Assembly: GCA_963715655.1 (NCBI GenBank)
Contig: OY970262.1
Location: 3,791,811 to 3,855,810, forward strand
Source: JANQPD01 sp963715655
Lineage (GTDB): Bacteria; Bacteroidota; Bacteroidia; Flavobacteriales; Schleiferiaceae
Direction: 5' to 3'
DNA length: 64,000 bases
This document shows positions 55,270-64,000 of the stretch, one piece after another. The notes below the pieces were generated by a model. It worked only from the letters and a program-made list of their open reading frames with translations. It made no database searches and was not told the origin of the DNA. Position 1 is the stretch's first letter. The number at the start of each line of letters is the position of its first letter. The position numbers were made by a program, and so were the translations under genes.

Positions 55270-57579
55270 ATGATACATACCTATTGTAAATCCATTGTAA
55301 TACTCTCTTTTTTACTTTTTAGTTTTTCTGCTTGGGCGCAGATGGATACCTCTACGTATACTATCACTCTCCGGCAGGAACGTGTAAACATAGGAGGAAA
55401 AGAAACCACTGGTATGACAGTAAACGGTGGTATTCCAGGCCCTACGCTTCGTTTTAAAGAAGGTGGCTATGCCGTTATCTATGTAAAAAACGAAATGGAC
55501 GTGGAGACCTCCGTCCACTGGCATGGATTACTATTACCCAATTTTTACGATGGAGTGCCCTATCTCACCACTCCGCCCATCAAACCCGGGGAAACACAGA
55601 AATACGAGTTCCCACTTATTCAGTCAGGTACCTATTGGTATCATTCCCATACCATGCTGCAAGAGCAAAGCGGGGTGTACGGCTCCATTATTATAGATCC
55701 TAAAGAAGAAACCCTGGAATACAATAAGGAATTAGTAATGGTGCTTTCCGATTGGACACACCAAAAGCCCATGAACGTATTGCGCAACCTCAAGCGGGGC
55801 AATGAGTGGTACAACATTAAAAAAGGAACGGCCACTCCGCTGAACCAGGTAATAGCCCGCGGTGGTTTGGGCGCACAGCTCAATTTTTGGAAGCAGCGTA
55901 TGGAAAGTGCCGATATTGCCGACATCTATTATCCCGCTTTTCTAAACAATGGGCGGGAAATACAAGAATACCCACAGTTTCAACCCGGTGAAAAAGTACG
56001 CCTGCGCATTATTAACGGGTCAGCCTCCACACAATTCTGGATGACCTTTGGCGGAGGAACCCCCGTGCTGGTAGCGTCAGATGGGCTGAATGTAGTGCCC
56101 GTGGAACGGAATAAGACCTTCATCGCCATTGCCGAAACCTATGATTTTATCATCACCATTCCCGACAGCGGAAAAATAGAATTCCGCGCTACTGCACAGG
56201 ATGGTTCCGGTTATTCTACGGCCTATATCGGAAAAGGAGATGTACTACCTGCCGCTGAAGTACCCCGCCCCGATAAGATCGGGATGATGATGCAAATGGC
56301 GCAAATGGATATGCGCATGGGTGCCCCGGCCATGAAATACAGACCCGGTAAAGAAGAACCCTACGAGCTCATGCAAAACTGGGGAATGCAGATGGAAGGT
56401 GAAATGAAGGGTATGGATCATTCCAAAATGAAACAAGACACCGCCCAAAAGATGAAAATGGATGGCATGGATCACTCCAAAATGAACCATGAAAAGGAGT
56501 CTGAACCAGCAATGAAAATGGAGAAGGATGATGCTTCAATGACCGGTATGGGGATGTTTTCAGAATATAATTACAATTACCTACAATCCCCCGAACCCAC
56601 TGATTTTGCAGAAGATAAGCCCCGAAAGGAAGTGCTGCTCAACCTCACCGGGAATATGTGGCGCTACATCTGGAGTATGAATGGGGTGCCCCTGTCCGAA
56701 GCCGATAAGATCAAGATCGAAAAAGGCGAAGTGGTGCGTATTACCCTGAACAACCTCACCATGATGCACCACCCCATGCACCTGCACGGCCACTTTTTCC
56801 GGGTGATCAACGAAAACGGAGATCGCTCTCCGCTCAAACACACCGTAAATGTGCCCCCCATGCAAAAAACCGTCATTGAATTTGATGCCAATGAATCCGG
56901 AGACTGGTTTTTTCACTGCCATGTACTCTACCATATGATGGGCGGTATGGCCCGAGTGTATAGCTACGATACCCCCCGTGACCCGCGCATGAATCCCTTT
57001 CCAGTGTCCAAACTCATCCATGAAACCGATCAATACTATAGCTGGGGCATGGCCGATGTGGCCTCGCACATGACTGAGCTCAACCTGGTAACCTCGAATA
57101 CCCGCAATCAATTTAACCTGAATGCCGAAGTGGGTTATAATGAAAATATGGAAGCCGAATTTACCTACGAGCGCTACCTCTATGATTACTTCCGGGTATT
57201 TGCCGGGGTAAACATGGAAAACGAAATGGAAAACAGCCTGGAGGAGATATCCACCACCGCTATTGCCGGTATCCGCTTTTTCACTCCTTATATGTTTAAC
57301 CTGGATGTTAGAATGGATAACAAATTAAGGCCTGAGGTCAGGATAAGCCGGGAGATCATGATCTTCCCCCGCACTGCCATTTTTGGTAATTATGAATACC
57401 AGGCAGATTTTGGCTGGGTGAATGAACTTACCGAAGAAGGAACGGGTGCCCCATTGGATTTTAAGGGAGAAACTACCTGGTCAGCCGGGCTCGAATATTT
57501 TCTTTCCAGAAACTTTTCTCTAATGGGAAGCTATGACAACCGCTTTGGGGCGGGAGGAGGCCTCTCTATCAGATTTTAA
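55270..57579 (+). CDS. Multicopper oxidase with CopB-like C-terminal barrel (CopA-CopB fusion)
   Basis: A 769-residue secreted protein (signal VILSFLLFSFSAWAQ). Three cupredoxin domains supply copper ligands: HWHG at 83-86, WYHSHT in the first domain, HPMHLHGH at 501-508 and HCHVLYHMM at 549-557. Between domains 2 and 3 lies a Met/His-rich stretch (~340-430, with MDHSKM twice), as in PcoA/CopA oxidases. From ~585 the sequence becomes beta-rich and ends GLSIRF, resembling CopB/PcoB outer-membrane barrels. It would oxidise Cu(I) to Cu(II) at the outer membrane. Confidence 0.87.
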   Translation: MIHTYCKSIVILSFLLFSFSAWAQMDTSTYTITLRQERVNIGGKETTGMTVNGGIPGPTLRFKEGGYAVIYVKNEMDVETSVHWHGLLLPNFYDGVPYLTTPPIKPGETQKYEFPLIQSGTYWYHSHTMLQEQSGVYGSIIIDPKEETLEYNKELVMVLSDWTHQKPMNVLRNLKRGNEWYNIKKGTATPLNQVIARGGLGAQLNFWKQRMESADIADIYYPAFLNNGREIQEYPQFQPGEKVRLRIINGSASTQFWMTFGGGTPVLVASDGLNVVPVERNKTFIAIAETYDFIITIPDSGKIEFRATAQDGSGYSTAYIGKGDVLPAAEVPRPDKIGMMMQMAQMDMRMGAPAMKYRPGKEEPYELMQNWGMQMEGEMKGMDHSKMKQDTAQKMKMDGMDHSKMNHEKESEPAMKMEKDDASMTGMGMFSEYNYNYLQSPEPTDFAEDKPRKEVLLNLTGNMWRYIWSMNGVPLSEADKIKIEKGEVVRITLNNLTMMHHPMHLHGHFFRVINENGDRSPLKHTVNVPPMQKTVIEFDANESGDWFFHCHVLYHMMGGMARVYSYDTPRDPRMNPFPVSKLIHETDQYYSWGMADVASHMTELNLVTSNTRNQFNLNAEVGYNENMEAEFTYERYLYDYFRVFAGVNMENEMENSLEEISTTAIAGIRFFTPYMFNLDVRMDNKLRPEVRISREIMIFPRTAIFGNYEYQADFGWVNELTEEGTGAPLDFKGETTWSAGLEYFLSRNFSLMGSYDNRFGAGGGLSIRF

Positions 57580-57638
57580 ATAATAAGAACACTCTAAACG
57601 AAGTGAGTAAATTAATTTCCAAATCAAAATAAACTAAG

Positions 57639-58202
57639 ATGCAAAACGAACAGAAACACAGCAGCAATTACACTAAATTTTTTGCAATGATTGCCACCTC
57701 AATGGTAGCAATGTTCTTCTTGATGTACACCCATTCTTACCAGATTATCGATCATTTCTGGTTTAGTGAAACAAGGTTTTTTATGACGCTGATTATGGCC
57801 GGGGCCATGATTATCATCATGCTATTGTTTATGCTGAATATGTATAAAAAGCGGGGGGCAAACATAGCAATCATCGGATTGGGCATTGTGCTTATTGCCG
57901 GTGGTATAGGATTGGTGAGAAGTCAGGTTACCATCACCGGTGTTGACTATATGGAAGGTATGATCCCACATCATTCAATTGCTATTTTAACAAGTGATCG
58001 TGCACAAATAAAAGATGTACGGGTAAGAAAACTCGCTGATGAAATCATTAAAGCCCAACGCAGGGAAATCATGGAAATGCAATGGTTGATCAACGATATC
58101 AGAGAAAACGGTATAGTAGAAACAGAAGAGGAAAAGAAAAACAGGCCCTTGCCTAAGTTTGAAGGTTCTCTTGAAGAAGAAACACGAAACCTGAATAAAT
58201 AG
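57639..58202 (+). CDS. DUF305 domain membrane protein
   Basis: A 187-residue protein. Three TMs (TSMVAMFFLMYTHSYQ; FFMTLIMAGAMIIIMLLFML; NIAIIGLGIVLIAGGIGLV) are followed by the DUF305 block YMEGMIPHHSIAILTSDRAQ and IIKAQRREIMEMQWLI. PHH and the Met/His residues are typical of this copper-associated family. It follows the multicopper oxidase and probably binds copper periplasmically. Confidence 0.87.
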   Translation: MQNEQKHSSNYTKFFAMIATSMVAMFFLMYTHSYQIIDHFWFSETRFFMTLIMAGAMIIIMLLFMLNMYKKRGANIAIIGLGIVLIAGGIGLVRSQVTITGVDYMEGMIPHHSIAILTSDRAQIKDVRVRKLADEIIKAQRREIMEMQWLINDIRENGIVETEEEKKNRPLPKFEGSLEEETRNLNK

Positions 58203-58389
58203 CAGGCTTACCTAAAAGATTATAAAATACTAATTGGCCCTGTTTAAATATAAAAAGCCTCAAATGAGTATAGAAGTTTCTAAGTGATAGAATCGTTTAT
58301 TAAGAGAGTAGCGAGCCATAATGTAACAAGTGTTACAGACTTTCACCTAAAAGTTTATTATATATAGGAAGAACCAAAAAATTAGAAAT

Positions 58390-58776
58390 ATGAAATATTA
58401 CCACGAAAAAACATTGAAAAATGTAAGCTTCGAAGAAGCTATTCAAAAAGTAACAGACGCCCTGAAAGAAGAAGGGTTCGGTATCCTTACCGAAATTGAC
58501 GTAAAGGAAACCCTGAAGAAAAAGCTGGACGAAGATTTTCGTCCCTACAGAATCCTGGGTGCCTGCAATCCCCCCTTTGCCCATAAAGCTCTGCTGGCCG
58601 AAGATAAAATTGGTGCGATGCTGCCTTGCAATGTCATTGTACAACAAACCGAAAACGGGGTTGAAGTAGCAGCTGTAGATCCGGTAGCCTCCATGCAGGC
58701 TGTGGAGAATAAAGATTTAGAGGGAATAGCTAATGAAATACAATCGAAATTGAGAGCAGCGATCGATAGCCTATAG
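58390..58776 (+). CDS. DUF302 domain protein
   Basis: A 128-residue cytosolic protein. FEEAIQKVTDALKEEGFGIL, YRILGACNPPFAHKALLAED and MLPCNVIVQQTENGVEVAAV are the three DUF302 landmarks, with Cys in GACNPP and LPCNV. Found in copper and sulfur clusters; activity unknown. The spacer before it is 187 bp. Confidence 0.9.
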   Translation: MKYYHEKTLKNVSFEEAIQKVTDALKEEGFGILTEIDVKETLKKKLDEDFRPYRILGACNPPFAHKALLAEDKIGAMLPCNVIVQQTENGVEVAAVDPVASMQAVENKDLEGIANEIQSKLRAAIDSL

Positions 58777-58826
58777 CAAATGCCAAGCGTTAGCAAGCAA
58801 TGCAGGTTCAAAACAATTAAATCAAT

Positions 58827-60131
58827 ATGGGACAATACAAAAAGAACAGCCTGAGCCTGAGTGGAGCAGTAGCCTTGGGCACTGGCGTAATGATAGGGGC
58901 AGGTATTTTTGCGCTGCTCGGTCAGGTAGCTGAATTATCAGGCAGTTTGTTTCCTTTGGCCTTTCTGGCCGGAGCTATTATCTCGGGTTTTAGTGCCTAC
59001 TCTTATATCAAAATGTCCAATGCTTATCCCTCAGCCGGAGGCATTGCCAAGTATTTAATAAAAGCCTATGGCAAAGGCACTATTACTGCTTCGGCAGCCC
59101 TCTTAATGGCCCTTTCCATGGTCATTAATGAAAGTCTGGTGGCACGGACTTTCGGCACTTATACCCTGCAATTATTTGATGTAGGAGAAAACAGCATTTT
59201 GGTTCCTCTGCTTGGTGTGGGTTTGTTGATCATCGCCTTTCTGATCAATATTTCCGGTAACACTATTATCGGTAAATCTTCCCTGATCATGGCGGTGGTC
59301 AAAATTGGTGGTATTGCCATATTTGCTATCGGTGGCCTGTGGGCAGCCGGTTTTTCCTTTGGTGCATCGCTTACGGCCAACCCTGCAAGTGACTATTCCA
59401 TTACCAGCTATATAGGGGCACTGGCGCTTTCCATACTGGCCTACAAAGGTTTTACCACCATTACCAACAGTGGAGATGAAATTGTAGATCCACACAAGAA
59501 CGTAGGCCGTGCTATTATCTTTTCGCTCCTTATCTGCACGGTGATCTATCTTTTGGTGGCCTTTGCCGTTTCCACTAACTTATCCATTTCCGAAATTGTA
59601 AGTGCCAAAGACTATTCCCTGGCAGAAGCTTCGCGCCCTGCCTTTGGACAATACGGCCTGTGGTTTACGGTAGGTATCGCCATTATTGCTACCGTATCAG
59701 GTATCATCGCCAGTATATTTGCCGTGTCGCGCATGACGGCCATGCTCACCGATATGAATCTCATTCCCCATCGCCATTTCGGAATGCCCGGACGCATACA
59801 AAAGCATATGCTGGTTTACACCGTGGTAGTAGCTATCTTACTGACCGTGTTCTTTGACCTTAGTCGCATTGCCTCCATTGGGGCAATTTTTTACCTGGTG
59901 ATGGACATTACCATCCATTGGGGGGTGCTCACCAAACTGCGCGAAGAACTAAAACCCAAAATAGCCATCGTCATTACAGCTATTGTACTGGATGTAGTTG
60001 TACTGGGCGCTTTTTTATGGATAAAGGGCAGCAGCGATATCTTGGTCGTGATTGTTTCAGCCCTATTGATGGGTGTGGTGTTTGCCGGGGAAAGATGGTT
60101 TTTGAAAAGTAAAACAGGAACAAACGCTTAG
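58827..60131 (+). CDS. APC-family permease
   Basis: A 434-residue protein with about 12 TMs. The opening GTGVMIGAGIFALLGQVAEL is the substrate-binding GxG segment of amino-acid/polyamine permeases, and YKGFTTITNSGDEIVDPHKN follows TM6. The substrate is unknown. It may be carried along with the island, or help import metal-binding amino acids such as His or Cys. It lies 50 bp after the DUF302 gene. Confidence 0.85.
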   Translation: MGQYKKNSLSLSGAVALGTGVMIGAGIFALLGQVAELSGSLFPLAFLAGAIISGFSAYSYIKMSNAYPSAGGIAKYLIKAYGKGTITASAALLMALSMVINESLVARTFGTYTLQLFDVGENSILVPLLGVGLLIIAFLINISGNTIIGKSSLIMAVVKIGGIAIFAIGGLWAAGFSFGASLTANPASDYSITSYIGALALSILAYKGFTTITNSGDEIVDPHKNVGRAIIFSLLICTVIYLLVAFAVSTNLSISEIVSAKDYSLAEASRPAFGQYGLWFTVGIAIIATVSGIIASIFAVSRMTAMLTDMNLIPHRHFGMPGRIQKHMLVYTVVVAILLTVFFDLSRIASIGAIFYLVMDITIHWGVLTKLREELKPKIAIVITAIVLDVVVLGAFLWIKGSSDILVVIVSALLMGVVFAGERWFLKSKTGTNA

Positions 60132-60194
60132 CCGTATAAACAGGTATGGATTAAGTGTTGCAAAACGGTTGTAAATAGTAAAAACAATTTGAAA

Positions 60195-60509
60195 ATGCAT
60201 AATTACGATACCCTTTCTGAAGCCTTGAATGACCTGAAAAAAAGAGGTTATACCCTCGATTTTAACCTGAAGCCTCACTGCATTGAGTGCCCTGCCTACA
60301 AACTGGAACTGCACCCTGAGAATTTTGAGATCAAGGAGACCTACCGCTTCGAAGGCATGAGCAGTCCCGATGACAATTCCATTGTGTATGCCATTCAATC
60401 CGGAAAAAGTTTAAAAGGTGTACTCGTGGATGCCTATGGGGTATATGCCGAAGCCCTGTCTGATGCCATGATCGCTAAACTGAAGGTGAGCCGGGGGAGT
60501 TCTGACTAA
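60195..60509 (+). CDS. Small protein of the type often named phosphoribosylpyrophosphate synthetase
   Basis: A 104-residue protein from the ATG at 60195 (a TTG two codons upstream is less likely). YDTLSEALNDLKKRGYTLDF and HCIECPAYKLELHPENFEI are diagnostic, with a Cys pair in IECPAYK. The database name is legacy and no PRPP-synthase motif is visible. The same domain forms the C-terminus of the broken AraC gene at 61247, so a link to metal-sensing regulation is likely. Confidence 0.7.
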   Translation: MHNYDTLSEALNDLKKRGYTLDFNLKPHCIECPAYKLELHPENFEIKETYRFEGMSSPDDNSIVYAIQSGKSLKGVLVDAYGVYAEALSDAMIAKLKVSRGSSD

Positions 60510-60563
60510 ACTACTTGCCTAGTCCATGATATAGGTCATATTTTCTCAGTCATACAGGTTTCT

Positions 60564-60571
60564 TACCTTTG
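60564..60571 (+). promoter_or_regulatory. Candidate -7 promoter element TACCTTTG
   Basis: TACCTTTG is identical to the -7 box of the ArsR promoter. It lies 26 bp before the ATG at 60598 and has a T-run at the -33 spacing (60541-60544). Confidence 0.5.
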
Positions 60572-60597
60572 CCCTATAGAGCATTCAGCCTAAAGGT

Positions 60598-60972
60598 ATG
60601 ATGAGAAAATTAAATACATACAAATCTACAATTGTAGGCCTGTTTCTTACAGGCTTTATTAGCGTGTTTGTGTGTGATTTTCTTTGCGATACAGGACTAA
60701 TTTTTCCCAAACATTATAATGCGGGTGAGGTGGCTCTTTCCGACCACCATGCAAATCGCGAAAGCCAGCATGAAGATTCTGGTCATGACCACCATCATAC
60801 ATCTGATCATCATGGTCATGATGAGATCACACGATCATCAGCGAGCTCCGATAAGGATGACTGCTGTGACGATACGGTAAACAGTATTTATGCTTCTTTG
60901 GTAAAAGATGGTTCTGAAAAATCCATATCCCTTGCTGTAGTTATCTTTACTCTTCCAACACACGGTTTTTGA
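60598..60972 (+). CDS. His-rich secreted protein
   Basis: A 124-residue protein with an N-terminal hydrophobic segment containing two Cys (TGFISVFVCDFLCDTG), a His cluster (HEDSGHDHHHTSDHHGHDE) and a CC pair (KDDCCDDT). It resembles the His-rich proteins that open other metal operons in this window (28833-29273). The pump it should accompany is missing here; next comes the broken AraC gene. Confidence 0.65.
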   Translation: MMRKLNTYKSTIVGLFLTGFISVFVCDFLCDTGLIFPKHYNAGEVALSDHHANRESQHEDSGHDHHHTSDHHGHDEITRSSASSDKDDCCDDTVNSIYASLVKDGSEKSISLAVVIFTLPTHGF

Positions 60973-61246
60973 ACTGCGTCCCCTTTATTTTTACAAAAGG
61001 TTTACTTTCCTTCCAGGCCACAGATCTTCCACCGCCCCTTGGCGGATTTGGTATACGTGTGCGAATACAGTCCTTCCTTAATTAGCCCCCATCTGTCAGA
61101 GATAGTCTTGCTATGCCCTCAAATCAGGGTATGGCACTTCGGCCTTTACCTCTGTTTTGCTTTGTAACCCACGCTCTGTTCTTTTCGTACCAGAAATTGT
61201 ATGAAAGGGACCTTTTTCTATAGTACACCAATAAAAAAAACGACAG

Positions 61247-62119
61247 ATGAAACCGATAACTCTAAATATTAAGAATATGGTATGCCCCAGCTGTATCCTG
61301 GTCATACAAAATGAACTTCAAGAGCTTGGAGCTACCGTTTCAACAATACAGCTTGGACATGCCACTTTACAAATGCCAGATACCCTCACGCGAAATACCA
61401 GTTCAGCTCGGCTTAAATACGTACGGATTTGAATTATTCGAGGACAAAGAGCACATCCTGCTCGAGCAGATAAAGCTCGGAATTCAGCACTACATCGAGT
61501 TACTGGAAAATTCTAGCCAAGAAGTTATGTTGTCTGATTTTCTGGCACATGAAATTGGAAAGAACTATAATTTTCTCAGCAAACTTTTTTCAAAGAAGTG
61601 AAGGACATACCATAGAGACGTACTACATAAATAAACGAATAGACCGGGTAAAGGAACTGTTGCAGTACGATGAACTGAACTTGAGCGAGATTGCCGTAAA
61701 ACTCGGTTACAGTTCGGTACATTACCTGTCCAGCCAATTCAAACGGGTTACGGGCCTTTCAGTATCTGATTATAAAGAAGTGATAAAAGATGAGAACCGC
61801 TACTACAGGAACTTATCGGAAGCACTGGATGACCTCAGGGAAAAAGGCTACAACTATAACTTCAGCAGGAAGGAAGATTGCCTTGAGTGTAAGGACCTGT
61901 GCACCAGTTTTCAAATTGATGATTTAAATATTTCAGAGTTCTATCGCTTTGACGAAAATGAAGACCCCACAGGCAAGTCTGTTATTTATGGTATAGAAAC
62001 CAAGAGATGGCCTCAAAGGACTGCTCATTGACAATAGTAATCTCCAAAACAAGGCTTTGTTTAAAAAGCTTTCTGACAAATTGAATGAAGCGTCCGATGC
62101 CAGTAAAGGTGGATTGTAA
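61247..62119 (+). pseudogene. Decayed AraC-HMA regulator with three frameshifts
   Basis: The protein is recovered by joining four frame segments. 61247-~61400 encodes the HMA-like part (LNIKNMVCPSCILVIQNELQ). From about 61400 in another frame come LNTYGFELFEDKEHILLEQI and the first AraC helices (LAHEIGKNYNFLSKLF). From ~61595 in a third frame comes the HTH (RVKELLQYDELNLSEIAVKL) and a small C-terminal domain like that of the gene at 60195 (YRNLSEALDDLREKGYNYNF). From ~62018 the first frame returns for the tail, ending at 62117-62119. Three separate shifts make a sequencing artefact less likely than decay. Confidence 0.85.
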
Positions 62120-62259
62120 TAAGCAAAATATCATACATCAAAGACAAAATTTCAAAAATAAAAGACCGGGTATCGGTTTAATTTTGAATAGCAATATAAA
62201 TCGTTGACAAGGTATTATGGGTGAACCCATTCTCACCTGCCAACTTAAATTTTTACACC

Positions 62260-62499
62260 ATGCATTTATTCGAAGGACATTATTGGGGCATGCACTTTAT
62301 CTGGTGGATCATCTGGGTGGTTTTTATCTTTTGGATATTTTTTACTCCATGGGACGTGCCCGGCCAAAAAACCAAAAAAGAAACCCCGCTTGATATTCTT
62401 AAAAAGAGACTGGCCACCGGGGAGATCACCACAGATGAATTTGAAGAACGGAAAAAGTTGCTCGAGAAAAATAACTGCCTAGGTAAGTTTAGCCGATGA
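62260..62499 (+). CDS. SHOCT-domain small membrane protein
   Basis: 79 residues from the ATG at 62260. An upstream GTG 39 bases earlier is unlikely as start. The TM is FIWWIIWVVFIFWIFFTPWD. The C-terminal 30 residues (PLDILKKRLATGEITTDEFE, ERKKLL) are a SHOCT motif. These proteins are common in copper islands; function unknown. Confidence 0.8.
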   Translation: MHLFEGHYWGMHFIWWIIWVVFIFWIFFTPWDVPGQKTKKETPLDILKKRLATGEITTDEFEERKKLLEKNNCLGKFSR

Positions 62500-62628
62500 A
62501 CACTGAAAAAGTCCACTTTAGGCGATGCTTTTTGCGAACATGCTCTGCAACAGCCTGCCATAGCTGCTACCATGTGCAAAAAGATGGAAGAAGGAGAAAG
62601 TGGGTGCCATTGAACCTAGAAAGTAAGC

Positions 62629-63503
62629 ATGAAAAATATATTAGTTCCTACCGATTTTTCAGATACCGCCAACCGGGCTGCGGATATAGCCATCGCCATT
62701 GCGGAAAAGGCAAAAGCGGAAATTCACTTTCTGCATTTGCAGGTCACCCCTGTGGAATGGGTAAAACTGGATAAGCAAAAGGAAAAGCGTTATCCCGATA
62801 CCCTTAAACAGATCGGGCACGCCCGGGGGGAACTGCACAAATGGGTGAAAAAAGCTGAAGACAAAGGCCTTATTGCCAAAGACTTTTTGGTGTTTGACGT
62901 ATCGCACGATGAAATACTCAAGCACATTCCCCATCACCACCACGACTTTGTAGTCATGGGCTCCCACGGAGCCTCTGGAGCCAAAGAACTGTTGATAGGC
63001 TCCAATGCCCAAAAGATTTTGAGTCATGCTACAGTGCCTGTGCTTGTTGTAAAAGAACAGTCCACCTGGCCTATGCAGAATATTGTTTTTGCTTCCAGTT
63101 TTGAAGAAGATGTGCAAACTGCTTTCCATACCGTGGTAAAGTTGGCTGACCTCAGTGAAGCCAATATTCATTTACTGTATGTAAATGTATCCACTGCTTT
63201 TGAAGAGACGGAAAGAAGCCTTGAAAAAATGAAAGCTTTTCACAAATCCTGTCCCCGTAAGGGCACATGTACGCTTAATATTTACAATGCTCTTAATGAA
63301 GAAAGCGGGATACTCAGTTTTGCAAAGTCTGTAAATACCGATTTGATTGCTATGATCACCCATGGCAGAGCGGGCTTTTTCAACCTGATGGGAAAAGCAT
63401 TGCTGAGAGTGTGGCAAACCATTCCGAAAGGCCCATACTGAGTATCAATATTGAACATAAAACAGAGAGCGAGCTACATACAGAAAGAAGTGACGAGGGA
63501 TAA
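62629..63503 (+). CDS. Universal stress protein (two UspA domains) with a late frameshift
   Basis: Two UspA domains in tandem. The first has LVPTDFSDTANRAADIAIAI and VMGSHGASGAKELLIGSNAQ, the ATP-binding GxxG-9x-G[ST] motif. The second starts at about residue 145. The present frame stops at 63441 after MGKALLRVWQTIPKGPY. Adding one A in the run at 63393-63396 changes this to MGKSIAESVANHSERPILSI and continues to a stop at 63501-63503, which matches the usual Usp C-terminus. So either a one-base deletion has occurred or the read has an error in this A run. The first Usp domain is unaffected. Confidence 0.8.
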
Positions 63504-63552
63504 TATAAACAAGGCGCATTATGATGCTCCTTACTAACTAAAAAGTTTACAA

Positions 63553-63930
63553 ATGAAGAACAGGTTGAAACACTATGGCAAAAGGTTATTGATAATGTCC
63601 CTAACCGCGAGTTTGCTATTAGCACAGGCATCCTGCTCAGCAAGCAGGATGAATGCCAATCCCGGCTCAGCGGTTTATATCGACCCGGTATGCGGCAGTA
63701 CGGTAAAGCAGGATACCAAGTGGTATTTCTCCTATGAAGAACGTATCTACTATTTTGAATCGGAGGAATGTAAGCTCGTATTTCAAAAGGATCCGGCACG
63801 CTTTGCACAAAACCAGCCCGGGCACAATAGTCATAAGGGTTTAGGTAAACTGGGCTGGTGGGGGCCTGTGATGGCAGGGATAATGGTATTGGGCATGACC
63901 TCTGCCATGATCCTCGGCCTTAATCATTGA
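63553..63930 (+). CDS. YHS-domain lipoprotein with C-terminal TM
   Basis: A 125-residue protein. The lipoprotein signal is MSLTASLLLAQASC. The YHS domain (IDPVCGSTVKQDTKWYFSYE, then YYFESEECKLVFQKDPARFA) has DPVCG and the second Cys expected for Cu or Hg binding. A C-terminal TM follows (WWGPVMAGIMVLGMTSAMIL). It is the last complete gene of the window. Confidence 0.85.
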   Translation: MKNRLKHYGKRLLIMSLTASLLLAQASCSASRMNANPGSAVYIDPVCGSTVKQDTKWYFSYEERIYYFESEECKLVFQKDPARFAQNQPGHNSHKGLGKLGWWGPVMAGIMVLGMTSAMILGLNH

Positions 63931-64000
63931 CCTAAAAAAGATATCCTATGGCCAGTTATCGAGAGAAAAAGGAAAGGATATAAATCACTATTAAACTATG

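Noticed and set aside
62496..62774. Plus-strand ORF of 92 codons between the SHOCT and Usp genes
   Set aside because: More than half overlaps the Usp gene and the composition is not protein-like. A 35-codon alternative frame (FCEHALQQPAIAATM) is suggestive but too short to name.

Overview
The window looks like accessory DNA from a member of the Bacteroidota. Three things point there. At least one promoter matches the TTTG-N19-TAnnTTTG pattern of that phylum. Several protein families are typical of it: HYC_CC_PP, DUF6660-like, an RND pump fused to a TolC protein, and AraC regulators with a metal-binding-like N-terminus. Ribosome binding sites are weak throughout. The exact genus cannot be read from the sequence. 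I saw no tRNA, rRNA, CRISPR array, integrase, plasmid or conjugation genes.

Positions 1-13350 hold a defence-type locus. A DUF4365-TPR gene is followed by six genes packed end to end. They encode a kleisin (MksF/JetA-like), an MksE/JetB-like subunit, an SMC-like ATPase (MksB/JetC-like), a Toprim protein (JetD-like), a GHKL/HSP90-type ATPase and an AlbA_2 (Schlafen-type) protein with a HEPN-like C-terminus. The first four match the architecture of Wadjet/MksBEFG anti-plasmid condensins. The last two are not part of the four-gene Wadjet core and are the best candidate here for an undescribed extension. An IS3-family element (IS407-like) has inserted in the GHKL gene. Removing it with one copy of its 4-bp duplication restores one continuous 849-residue frame.

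Positions 13514-20199 are a patchwork: an FtsX-type permease, a Cys-rich lipoprotein, a metal-domain AraC regulator, an orphan nucleotidyltransferase-like gene, a 33-codon remnant of a second AraC gene, and a second IS copy of equal length in opposite orientation. The second copy sits in codon 8 of a copper P-type ATPase gene (copA), so it has separated copA from its native start and upstream region.

Positions 20200-63930 are a large copper/zinc/cobalt/mercury-type resistance island made of several modules. (a) copA plus an HMA chaperone. (b) A minus-strand RND-adaptor-TolC efflux set with His-rich lipoproteins. (c) YceI, a barrel protein broken by a stop codon, an HMA protein and a Cys-rich four-helix copper-binding protein. 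(d) A DUF6660-like protein, an RND-TolC fusion, an adaptor, Fur and a P1B-4-type ATPase. (e) ArsR, a MerT-HMA fusion, a flavin disulfide reductase, a GDCCVxC protein and a CDF-type transporter. (f) HYC_CC_PP, CusA-CBA, DUF3347 proteins, DUF2231, a multicopper oxidase, DUF305, DUF302 and an APC permease. (g) Small regulators and stress proteins, including a decayed AraC gene and a universal stress protein with a 1-base frameshift. Together these would move metal out of the cytoplasm (P-type ATPases, CDF), out of the periplasm (three RND systems), bind it (HMA, Csp and His-rich proteins) and oxidise cuprous copper (multicopper oxidase).
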